NCBI GenBank assembly: GCA_009841145.1 | Contig: VXMJ01000057.1 | Coordinates: forward strand, 81,431 to 145,430 | DNA length: 64,000 nucleotides | Direction of reading: 5' to 3' | Origin: Caldilineaceae bacterium SB0661_bin_34 | GTDB lineage: Bacteria > Chloroflexota > Anaerolineae > Caldilineales > Caldilineaceae | In this document: piece by piece, positions 50,059 to 58,134 of the stretch | Layout of the letters: each line of letters begins with the position of its first letter | Position numbering within the stretch: the first letter of the stretch is position 1 | Made by a program: the position numbers and the translations under genes | The notes under the pieces: model-generated | What the model saw: the letters and a program-made list of their open reading frames with translations, nothing else | The model's database searches: none | What the model was told of the DNA's origin: nothing

Positions 50059-51387
50059 CTAGTGGGCCGTCAGGCTCACCTCCCCGACATAGCTGGTATA
50101 GTCGTGTCCGCTCGCATGAATGCGGACATAGGTAATCGTTTCGGGTGGATTAAGGGCCAGCAGATTGAAGAGATCCGGGGACTCATAGGCAAACCAAGTA
50201 CTTTGCGGGATTTGTTCCCCGTTTTCGATCCAAAATCCGGCGATCGGCTCGCGGTAGTAGAAGCCGTGCCCCCAGGTCCGTTCCTGCCCGTATATATCCG
50301 TGTAGCCAATCTCGACACGCACCGGAAATTCGGAGCTCAGCACGCCGGCGCCCGGGAGGGACTGGTAGTCGATGCGCACCGTAAGGCGGAGATACAGACT
50401 CTCATGCAGACTGACATTCCGATCAACGGATTGGCGCAACTCGAACTGATTGTGGGCATTGTCGCCAACGGCACGGTGAAAGCGAATCACCCAGCGGCCA
50501 TCCTCCTGCACACGCTCCATGGTCGGAGGCGGAATGTCGCTGGCCACCACGGCATGGGACCAGTTCTCGTCGACCGGCGCCTCAAAGCGCCTATCGGTCA
50601 GGATTTCGGATCCGATGTCCGGAACCGGCTCCGAAATGCGATTGTGCTCGAAAGTTAGCCGCTGGCCTTCCCCTAACCGGAAGGTCGCTCCGTTCCGGCT
50701 GTGGCCTGCCACTTCCCCGTTGATGGTGACCACTTCCGTCTGCCGGTTTCCCACCGACAGACGAAACACACCTTCGTGCAGTTGGACCGACCCATGCGGC
50801 GTCTTGACCTGCATTCGGATCGACTGGCCTTCCGGCATCAGCGTTACAACCCGGATCTGGCCCTTGGGCAGAACCAGATCCACCAGATGGTCGGCCCCAT
50901 TGCCCGGAAACAGCGGCCGTTCGACCTTGAGGATGTCGAGGATGGTGTCCGATGAAATCTGGACCGAATTGAGCATGCCGCCCGTGGTCCGGGAACGAAA
51001 CAGACCCAACACTCCCTGGGTTGCCTCCCGTTGAGTCACCAGGCGGCTGCCGCGGTTGATTTCGGATACAGGAGAGGTTACCGCGACGGCATCCGCACGC
51101 CCGCCGTTGTGCAGATACACCGTGCCAATCGTGGACTGCAACAACAGTTCGCCCCGCATGGTGGCGTTGCGGTAAGTGAATACGGACACGGCTGTGATCA
51201 AGACGGCCAGGAGGCAGAAGCAGGCGAAGGAGACCAGAATCACAGTCCACGCAAAGCGGATGGGATCCGCCCGCCGCCCGGCCCACTGCACTTCGGTGTC
51301 CGCGGTATGTGTGGCAAGCATTGGAGGATGCCGATCCAGCCGGCGCCGCGCGGCATCTCCCCGAGTCCGATCGGCGGAAACGGGCAT
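50059..51387 (-). CDS. Single-pass membrane protein with FecR-like domain
   Basis: 442 residues. Cytoplasmic N-terminus of about 45 residues, one membrane helix (about 47-71), then an extracytoplasmic FecR-like beta domain (VSEINRGSRLVTQREATQGVL, then VTLMPEGQSIRM, then NGEVAGHSRNGATFRLGEGQ). The C-terminal 200 residues look like a carbohydrate-binding-type sandwich (YGQERTWGHGFYYREP). FecR proteins are often anti-sigma or envelope sensors. ATG 51385-51387 has AGGAGAG upstream. It is the last gene of a same-strand run that includes the RseP protease, so cleavage by RseP is possible (inference). Confidence 0.7.
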   Translation of the reverse strand: MPVSADRTRGDAARRRLDRHPPMLATHTADTEVQWAGRRADPIRFAWTVILVSFACFCLLAVLITAVSVFTYRNATMRGELLLQSTIGTVYLHNGGRADAVAVTSPVSEINRGSRLVTQREATQGVLGLFRSRTTGGMLNSVQISSDTILDILKVERPLFPGNGADHLVDLVLPKGQIRVVTLMPEGQSIRMQVKTPHGSVQLHEGVFRLSVGNRQTEVVTINGEVAGHSRNGATFRLGEGQRLTFEHNRISEPVPDIGSEILTDRRFEAPVDENWSHAVVASDIPPPTMERVQEDGRWVIRFHRAVGDNAHNQFELRQSVDRNVSLHESLYLRLTVRIDYQSLPGAGVLSSEFPVRVEIGYTDIYGQERTWGHGFYYREPIAGFWIENGEQIPQSTWFAYESPDLFNLLALNPPETITYVRIHASGHDYTSYVGEVSLTAH

Positions 51388-51442
51388 CAGACCGAACTCT
51401 CCTGTGTGGCACCGGCCCCCAACAAGGCCATGACTTCGGCCC

Positions 51443-52378
51443 TCAACTGAAGACGCTCCCGGACGGATCGGTATCCGATTCCAAGCGTTCCAGGGCCTTC
51501 TCCACCGCCAGCCGCTGCTCCTCGTCTGTCGATCCGCCGGCATAGGCCAGAGCGCGCCACGCGACAGCGCCGCCCAGATCACCCAGGGCCGCGATGGCAC
51601 CGAGGCGCAACTTGGGCTCTTCCTCGAATTCCACCACGTTCAGGCATATGTCCAGGAATCCTTGCAGTCCCAGCCGTCCGGCCGCGCACAGGGCCGCGGC
51701 TCGGACGTCGAGATCCGGATCCTCACGCCAGATGCCGAGAACCACCGGTTCCCAACTGCGGTCGGTGCTGTTGGCAATGCCTACCAACGCGGCCTCCCGT
51801 CGCACTTCCCAATCCGACAGCAGGTTGGCAGCCAGAGTTGCGCGTACTTCCTCCAAGCCGCAAAAACCCAGATTGGCGAGAGTTACCGCGACCAATTCGG
51901 ACGCATCCTCCGCCGACCAGTCCATCAACCTCGCGGCCGCGGCAGTCTGCATCCCTTTGGGCCAAGATTTGAGTTCACCTGCCAGCAGAAACCGGCCCAA
52001 GGTTTCGGCTGCGGCAAGACGGACCCAGTCGTCGGTTTCGACCTCGGCCCGGGCCAGCAGCACCTCCAAGCTGGCAAGGTCGGGATCTAGCCCCAGACCA
52101 ACCATGGCCGCGGTTCGGACTTGGGGATCCGCGTCGTCCGCCAGGAATCTAAACAGGGCCCCGCCGCGAAAGGCCGAATGGTCCTGCGCCAACTCCTGAC
52201 AGGCAACGGCCACCCTGAGGCGCCGCGCCTGGGGCACCAGGCTCCAAAACTCCGAAAGCTCGGCCTGCTCGTCCGCCTGCAAGTCGTCCAGGCAATGCAG
52301 TTCCTCCCACGTCGGACACTCCAGCTCGGTCACCAGGGCGTACATGAGTTCCTGGACTGTGTAGATGGAGCCTGCCAT
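51443..52378 (-). CDS. HEAT-repeat protein
   Basis: 311 residues of paired alpha helices. Recurrent blocks such as DPQVRTAAMVGLG, DDWVRLAAAETLG, DWEVRREAALVGIA, DLDVRAAALCAAG and PKLRLGAIAALGDLG are HEAT/PBS-lyase-like repeats. Probably a scaffold for protein binding. Lies between the FecR-like protein and the zinc-ribbon gene, all on the minus strand. Confidence 0.8.
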   Translation of the reverse strand: MAGSIYTVQELMYALVTELECPTWEELHCLDDLQADEQAELSEFWSLVPQARRLRVAVACQELAQDHSAFRGGALFRFLADDADPQVRTAAMVGLGLDPDLASLEVLLARAEVETDDWVRLAAAETLGRFLLAGELKSWPKGMQTAAAARLMDWSAEDASELVAVTLANLGFCGLEEVRATLAANLLSDWEVRREAALVGIANSTDRSWEPVVLGIWREDPDLDVRAAALCAAGRLGLQGFLDICLNVVEFEEEPKLRLGAIAALGDLGGAVAWRALAYAGGSTDEEQRLAVEKALERLESDTDPSGSVFS

Positions 52379-52409
52379 GGTTTCATTGCCGGCGCGGCTG
52401 GGCCAACAT

Positions 52410-52775
52410 CTAGGAATTCAATAGGATCAACAGTACTGCCGCCGCTCCCAGCAAGGGTATCAGCCACGGCAATTGCAACGGTCGGGGGCGAATCTCGGTT
52501 CCGCAGCTGGTGCATACGACCAGTGCAGTTGATTGGGTGTGCCTGCAACCCGGACATCGAACGCGGCGCGTCACGAACCTCAGGGACGTGCCGCACACCC
52601 GGCATTTGACCGCGGATGCAAAGTTACCGGCCCCGCACCAACCACAGGGATGGCTTCTTTGCACCGCATAGCGGCCCGCTGCATTTCCGGCAGCGGGCCG
52701 GTTCCGCCCGGCCCGCGTCGCAATGCTTCCCGTGTTCCGTCCGTAGACGCCGGATTCAGTTGCCGAGGAGTCCAT
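52410..52775 (-). CDS. Zinc-ribbon protein with C-terminal membrane anchor
   Basis: 121 residues with two Cys4-type ribbons (CGWCG/CRVCG and CPGC/CTSCG) at about 44-93, followed by a single hydrophobic helix at the C-terminus. The first 40 residues are basic and disordered. Tail-anchored zinc-ribbon proteins of this sort are common and uncharacterised. The start overlaps the end of rseP by 20 bases. Confidence 0.72.
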   Translation of the reverse strand: MDSSATESGVYGRNTGSIATRAGRNRPAAGNAAGRYAVQRSHPCGWCGAGNFASAVKCRVCGTSLRFVTRRVRCPGCRHTQSTALVVCTSCGTEIRPRPLQLPWLIPLLGAAAVLLILLNS

Positions 52776-54123
52776 ACCAGTCGATGGGCTGCTGCGGATC
52801 CGTCACATCCTGAACCGTCAAGGCCACCATCAGCACCAGAAGCAGCGCCATGCCCACAAAGTGGACAACCCGAGCCCGTTCGGGATGCACCGGTCTGCGC
52901 CGAACCACTTCGATCACGACGAACAGCAGGCGGCCGCCGTCCAGGGCCGGAAGCGGCAACAGGTTGACCACGGCCAATGCTGCGCTCAGAGCACCCGTCA
53001 ACCTCAGGACCGGCAGCCAGAGCCCGGTCCGAGTTGTGGCTTCGATCGCATCCCCCACCATGGAGGCGATACCAACCGGTCCGACCAGGCTGCCGGACAC
53101 ATCGGATTCCCGGTCCCGGATCATTTCGGCGGGAAGTCTCAGCGTGGCCCACACATAACCGAGTGTATCCGTCAATCCCAAGAGGGCCGCCCGTACCGAT
53201 CGGACGTAGCCAATCCGCGATGTCGTCGACACCGTGATCCCCAAGGGGCCCTGGCCATCGGGAGGATCCATCCTCGGTATTATGCGTGTGGACACCCATT
53301 CGGTTCCGCCACGCAGGACCTCAATTGACACTTCGCGCCCCGCATGAGCCTGGGTCCGTTCAATCAGAGAGTTGCCGAACAGCGAAACCGGCTCCGCCGC
53401 CAGCGAATAGATGCGGTCGCCGACCTCCAATCCGGATCCCTCGGCGGGACTTGCATCCTCCACCGCCGTAATCATCGTGCTGAGCACCGGTCGGTATCGG
53501 GATCCGTCCAAGAGATCCTTGAGGTCGATGTCTCCGGTCAGGGGCAGTTGCTTCAGCGCTCCATTGTTCATCACAGTCACTTGGCCGGTCGCCTCCATCG
53601 AACCGATCGGAGCACTGCGCAAGCCATTGATGCCCACCCACTCCGTCAACATCGGCACACTGGCCGCGGCACCGTCCACGGTGAGCACGATGTCACCTTC
53701 CTCCAGGGACAGGGTTTCCGCAACGGACCCCCGGCCGATTTCCGTCAGCTCCGGCAGGCCGGCTGACACCGGGACGCCGGCCCGGTAGGTCACGGCAAAG
53801 CAGACGATCGCGACCACAAGATTCATGCCGACCCCCGCCAGCAAAATGAAGGCCCGGTTCAGGGGCGAGGCGGCATCGAAGGCATCGGGAGCACGATCAC
53901 CGTCATCCGTGCCCTTGAGGCGCGCGAAACCGCCGTAGGGAATCCAGTTGAGGGTAAAGTCCGTACCCTGGAAGCGGAACAGTTTGGCCAGGCGGGGAGG
54001 GTAGCCCATGCCAAACTCCTCCACCTTGACCCCCGCCAGCCGGGCAGCCAGGTAGTGGCCCAGCTCGTGAATAAAAATCAGAAAGCCAAGAATGGCGAAG
54101 AAGCCAACGAGCCGCAAAATCAT
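52756..54123 (-). CDS. rseP: RIP metalloprotease RseP (site-2 protease)
   Basis: Membrane zinc protease for regulated intramembrane proteolysis. 455 residues. FIHELGHYLAAR (HExxH, residues 19-23) in the first helix, GGFARLKG after it, a PDZ domain in the middle (about 190-290), and LPLPALDGGR (LDG motif) near residue 400 followed by a last helix. Typical targets are anti-sigma factors and signal peptides. Followed by zinc-ribbon, HEAT and FecR-like genes on the same strand. Confidence 0.92.
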   Translation of the reverse strand: MILRLVGFFAILGFLIFIHELGHYLAARLAGVKVEEFGMGYPPRLAKLFRFQGTDFTLNWIPYGGFARLKGTDDGDRAPDAFDAASPLNRAFILLAGVGMNLVVAIVCFAVTYRAGVPVSAGLPELTEIGRGSVAETLSLEEGDIVLTVDGAAASVPMLTEWVGINGLRSAPIGSMEATGQVTVMNNGALKQLPLTGDIDLKDLLDGSRYRPVLSTMITAVEDASPAEGSGLEVGDRIYSLAAEPVSLFGNSLIERTQAHAGREVSIEVLRGGTEWVSTRIIPRMDPPDGQGPLGITVSTTSRIGYVRSVRAALLGLTDTLGYVWATLRLPAEMIRDRESDVSGSLVGPVGIASMVGDAIEATTRTGLWLPVLRLTGALSAALAVVNLLPLPALDGGRLLFVVIEVVRRRPVHPERARVVHFVGMALLLVLMVALTVQDVTDPQQPIDWYGLLGN

Positions 54124-54252
54124 GGCCCTGATCCACTGTCAAGCCTAAGGCGGAAGTGCCCGATCAGTTCCCTCGATGCAGGAGTCCGATCACCCAAATT
54201 ATAGCGACGCGCAATCCCGGCGGACGGCGGGTTTGGCCCGCCAGTTATGCAA

Positions 54253-55089
54253 CTACCGGAATTGGTCCAGTCCCACCACGCGCGTTCCCACCTGCAGGTC
54301 CGGATCCGTCAGGACTGCCTGTACCGCACCCAACGGACGCCCATCGAAGATGTGCACGTACGCTTCCGGACATGCCTCAACCATCTCCAGGCACAGCTGC
54401 AGCTTGGTACGCATGCCGCCTGTTACATCCACGCCCCTGCTTGCACCCGGGACTAGGGGAAGGTCTCCGCTCCGAGCCGGTTGTAGTCGGGGAATAGGTT
54501 TGGTCTCCCGCCACTGTTCCGCAGGGCCGGACATGATCCCCGGAACCTCGCCGGCCAGCAGAATCCGGTTGGGCCGGAGACTTGGTGCCAGAAAGCGGAA
54601 AATCTCCTCTGTGCTGGCTATGCACACGCGCTGTTCAAGGTCGAGCATCACATCGCCGTGGACCACGGGCACCAAGTCACTGGTCAACGCACGCGCCAAC
54701 ACGTCGGCGGGGCCACCATGCACCCGGCGTTCCCGGGCCATCCAGGCACTACCCGGTTGACAGCTCCAGGCCTTGACACCAACCTTGATTAGGCAACCAG
54801 TCACGTGGCGCACCAGCCGCGCCGCACTGTCGGCCGTGATGGCCGCCCCCATCCATGCATCGGGGTGATCCGCCCCTTGGGCCAGGCCGTACTGGAATGC
54901 CGGGAAGTGGCCAAAGCTACCCGATCCAATTCCCAAAACCAATTTCAGTTCCGGCCTTTCATCCAGGACCGTCGCGATCTGTGCGCAGATCGACTCCACT
55001 CGGTTGGCCCGCAGGACCTCCCGCGCGGTCTTGTCCGTCAACAGGGAGCCGCCCAGCTTCAGGAAAACCGTTTCCCTACGGGCAGTCAT
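54253..55089 (-). CDS. Isopentenyl phosphate kinase (amino acid kinase family)
   Basis: 278 residues. FLKLGGSLLTDK at the N-terminus holds the catalytic Lys; SGSFGHFPA has the IPK-specific His; VPVVHGDVMLD and GVDVTGGMRTKL complete the family pattern. It would phosphorylate isopentenyl phosphate to IPP with ATP. Archaeal and Chloroflexota IPK have this sequence order; amino acid kinases lack the GSFGH His. The ATG overlaps the selA stop by four bases, so the two are coupled. A fosfomycin-kinase-like relative is the alternative. Confidence 0.8.
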   Translation of the reverse strand: MTARRETVFLKLGGSLLTDKTAREVLRANRVESICAQIATVLDERPELKLVLGIGSGSFGHFPAFQYGLAQGADHPDAWMGAAITADSAARLVRHVTGCLIKVGVKAWSCQPGSAWMARERRVHGGPADVLARALTSDLVPVVHGDVMLDLEQRVCIASTEEIFRFLAPSLRPNRILLAGEVPGIMSGPAEQWRETKPIPRLQPARSGDLPLVPGASRGVDVTGGMRTKLQLCLEMVEACPEAYVHIFDGRPLGAVQAVLTDPDLQVGTRVVGLDQFR

Positions 55090-56480
55090 GCATACCGGCC
55101 ATGCACTGCCAACAGAGCCTGTACCAGAACCTGATCCTGGTCGGGAAAGACCGTGCGCAGGTCTAGTACCAGTTGCCCGTGTCGAATGACGGTCACTACC
55201 GGCGGCTTCCCGGCTCTCAGGGACGCGGACCACATATCGGGGCAATCAACGTGCACGGCGATCCCGACACTTGGAATGGAGGTACCGGGCATGCTGCCGC
55301 CACCGGCAGCCCCGTCCAGGTCCACTGTAGCCACCGGCACCCCATGGTCCAACAGTGTGCGGCACAGGGCTGCGGCCCGTGTTTTGAGCTCAGACGCGGA
55401 CTTGGACGCCATGGATAACGCTGGAATCGCCGTGGTAGCCTCTCCCCGAACATACGGCTCCAAGGTAGCGCTCAACGCAGCCAGTATCAGCTTGTCGACT
55501 CGGAGCGCACGCAAAAGGGGATGGCGCAACAAAGGGGCTACGGCGGCGGCGGAACCCACAACGGCTCCGGCCTGGGGGCCCCCCAGCAGTTTGTCACCAC
55601 TGAAGGCAACCAGATCCGCCCCGGCCGCTACGCTGCCGGTCACTGTATGCTCCGCCTCCAGGCAACCGCCGACCGGCATCAGGAGGCCACTTCCCAAATC
55701 ATGGACCACCAAGGGCCTTGCGGCACCCCGTGCGGTGTCCCATACGGCATTGACGACGTCGGCAAGTTCCGGTTGCACCGTGTATCCGACTTGATGGAAG
55801 TTGCTGGCGTGGACCACCAGCACCGCGGCGGTTCGGTCGCTGAGGGCCTCCAGGTAGTCGGACACATAGGTGCGGTTGGTTGTACCCACCTCCCGCAGGT
55901 GTGCTCCGCTCTGCTCCAGGATGTCGGGGATGCGGAACCCGCCGCCGACTTCCACCATCTGACCGCGGCTGATCACCACTTCGCGGCCTTTGCAATGTGC
56001 TGCCAGAATCAACATCAAGGCCGCTGCATTGTTGTTGACCACCACGGCATCTTCGGCACCTGTCAGGTAGGCCAGCATTCTCCGCGAGTGACGGTAGCGA
56101 TCGGAACGCGCGCCGGTGGCGAGGTCGAACTCCAGGTTGCTGTATCCCAAGCCCACCCGCTGCATGGCGGACAACGCGTCGCGACTGAGTGGAGCCCTGC
56201 CCAGATTGGTGTGCAGAATCACTCCGGTGGCGTTCACCACCGGAATCAGCGTGGGTGTCAGGTTGGCTTGCACCCACTCCGCCAGCCGGTCGGCAAGACC
56301 GACCGCATCCGGAACCGATTCACCCCGTTCCAGCGTGTCCGTGCGAACCGCTGCCAGCACTGTCCGGGCACCGGCCGCCACGGCGGCCTGACCGTATTCG
56401 TCCGCCAAACCGGCCGCCGCCTCAGTGTCCAGCAACCGATGAAGGGCCGGCAGGCGTCTCAGTTCCCGGGCCGTGTTCAT
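55086..56480 (-). CDS. selA: L-seryl-tRNA(Sec) selenium transferase
   Basis: PLP enzyme making Sec-tRNA from seryl-tRNA(Sec) and selenophosphate. 464 residues. NATGVILHTNLGRAPLS, FDLATGARSDRYRH, NNNAAALMLIL, GGGFRIPDI, VGTTNRTYVSDY and SGDKLLGGPQAG (PLP Lys) all match. ATG 56478-56480. It implies that the cell uses selenocysteine, although selB, selC and selD are not in the window. The next gene is isopentenyl phosphate kinase; selB would be the usual neighbour. Confidence 0.95.
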   Translation of the reverse strand: MNTARELRRLPALHRLLDTEAAAGLADEYGQAAVAAGARTVLAAVRTDTLERGESVPDAVGLADRLAEWVQANLTPTLIPVVNATGVILHTNLGRAPLSRDALSAMQRVGLGYSNLEFDLATGARSDRYRHSRRMLAYLTGAEDAVVVNNNAAALMLILAAHCKGREVVISRGQMVEVGGGFRIPDILEQSGAHLREVGTTNRTYVSDYLEALSDRTAAVLVVHASNFHQVGYTVQPELADVVNAVWDTARGAARPLVVHDLGSGLLMPVGGCLEAEHTVTGSVAAGADLVAFSGDKLLGGPQAGAVVGSAAAVAPLLRHPLLRALRVDKLILAALSATLEPYVRGEATTAIPALSMASKSASELKTRAAALCRTLLDHGVPVATVDLDGAAGGGSMPGTSIPSVGIAVHVDCPDMWSASLRAGKPPVVTVIRHGQLVLDLRTVFPDQDQVLVQALLAVHGRYA

Positions 56481-56811
56481 GCAAAGCGGTGATCGTTGGT
56501 ACCGGCCCGCCAACCACCGCGGGCAAATCGTCGGGAATCCATCCCAACCCCAAAAGCATTAATGGCGTGCAGGCGATTCCGGTGTGCGGTGACAGGGCTG
56601 CTCCACCGCGAACAGGACGGGCCGGGAGAACCGCAGTATTCGATGGTCCTCCCCGCGCCTGCCGTCTGGGAGAGGCAGCGACCGGTGCGACCTACATGCA
56701 TGTTCCCACCGGAAACCCTTGAACTGGCAGTCCAGAACCATTGTCCCCTTGCACTGGTCAACGGCATCCGGATCCGGATGCAAACTCCATCCCGGACAGA
56801 TGGAAACGCTG
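56481..56811. other. Intergenic region between selA and tRNA-Val
   Basis: 331 bases. I looked for a tRNA-Sec on both strands and found no TTCGA T-loop or fitting arms. A GCATCCGGATCCGGATGC palindrome lies at about 56765-56782. No gene seen. Confidence 0.45.
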
Positions 56812-56885
56812 TGGGCGGAGAGGGACTCGAACCCCCGACCTCTTCGGTGTAAACGAAATGCTCTAACCAGCTGAGCTACCCGCCC
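56812..56885 (-). tRNA. tRNA-Val (anticodon UAC)
   Basis: Full cloverleaf on the minus strand: acceptor GGGCGGG/TCCGCCC, D arm GCTC..GAGC, anticodon stem TTTCG/CGAAG around TTTACAC (anticodon TAC), T stem with loop TTCGAGT, discriminator A. The 3' CCA is not encoded. Confidence 0.95.
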
Positions 56886-56938
56886 CGATTCCCGTCCAAC
56901 ACGGCGTTGGCTTGGGAAGGGAGTATAACAAGGGAATT

Positions 56939-57941
56939 AACCCCGTGTGCAGGTTTCATATCAGGTGACCAACTTCGAGAGTTGTAGGGGAGGGTGGCCC
57001 CGACCCTGGTTCAGCAGAAACGCGAGGGTGTGGCTGAGCACTTTTCGGAGCAGACGATGGCCCAGATGCCACAGGTCTCTCGTCCGGACGCGCTTGATGA
57101 GGTAACGGTCCACGCGTGGACCGAAGACCGTATCGATCCGGTACCGGACGCGGCTGAGGTGGGCACTGCGTCGGGGCCAGGGGTCCTGCCGGGCTTGCTT
57201 GAAGGGGGCCTGCAGCTGCATGCGGTGCCAGCGTCTCTCGAAGCAAGGGGCTCCAGTCGTTGCGGTCCCCCACGACGATACCTTGGCGCCCGTCGACCAA
57301 CTCGGGCACGACGGCCGTCTCATGGACGTCGGCCGGAGCCAGACTGAAGCGCACGATGACCCCGGGCCAGGCCACCAGGACGTGGACACGGAAGCCGTAG
57401 AAAGTCTGGCGCAACAGCCCGTCGTAGCCGAAGGCCGCCTCGCCCCCGAAACAGCGGCCGCGGTAGGCTCGGGCGAACTGACAGACGGGAAGGGGGAAGC
57501 TGTCCACCAGCTGCAACCAGGGCTCGCAGCCTATCCGCGGGAGCAGCCGCTGCCAGATGCACTCCTTGAGGTGACACAGATTGGCCGCCTGCCGGACGAA
57601 GGGGGTGCGGTGGCGTTGCCTGAGGGCAGGGAAGAAGGGGGGGTAGTGTCGCCGGAAGTAGTCGAAGATCGCCTTGTCCTGGTGCAGGGACAGGTACTCG
57701 CCGACAATCTCCATGGTGAGCACCTCGCTGTCGGCGAGCTTCGGGGCGGGGCCCCGCCGTCGAAGACGGCGATGGCCCAGGATGGCGACCATAAGGTCGT
57801 CCACGAGGCAGAAAGTGGCTATGATGAAGTGGTCCAGGTCCATGGGTCCTCCAATGTGTGTCGTCCATACCCATTAGAGACACCAGGACCTGGATTTCCA
57901 AATCCATACCATCCCGCTGCCTAAAACCTGCACACGGGGTT
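56939..57941 (-). mobile_element. IS982-family insertion sequence
   Basis: About 1.0 kb bounded by perfect 18-base inverted repeats: AACCCCGTGTGCAGGTTT at 56939-56956 and its complement at 57924-57941. It carries one transposase frame with a frameshift. It lies 53 bases from tRNA-Val. No simple target duplication is seen. Instead the flanks are partly complementary (TATAACAAGGGAATTA on the left; TATAAGGAATTA on the right strand read inward), so the inverted symmetry goes beyond the repeats. Confidence 0.88.
56961..57843 (-). pseudogene. IS982-family transposase, frameshifted
   Basis: DDE transposase in two frames. The first frame (57843 down to about 57230) gives the N-terminus and two thirds of the catalytic core (VDSFPLPVC, FGGEAAFGYDG, GIVVGDRNDW). 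The second resumes with MQLQAPFKQARQDP and ends in YRIDTVFGPRVDRYLIKRVR and RKVLSHTLAFLLN, the usual IS982 end. The shift falls near 57215-57235. It could be inactive, or use a programmed shift, but no slippery run is seen there, so inactivation is more likely. Confidence 0.82.
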
Positions 57942-58134
57942 ATGTAATTCCTTATAACAACATTGTGGTCACAGGAACCGGAGCAGGGCTGGCGGCCGTG
58001 GCGGGTTCGCCCTTGCCTCGGGATGAGAAGGAAGAACAACGTCCTTGGGACCGAATCCCGGCCACCGGCCGGCGGATCGCGGACATCGGCATCCGGTCCA
58101 TGGCCTCGGACAACCCAAATGTGAGACCGACATG

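Noticed and set aside
56481..56811. Search for tRNA-Sec (selC) beside selA
   Set aside because: No T-loop or long acceptor/extra arm matching tRNA-Sec on either strand.
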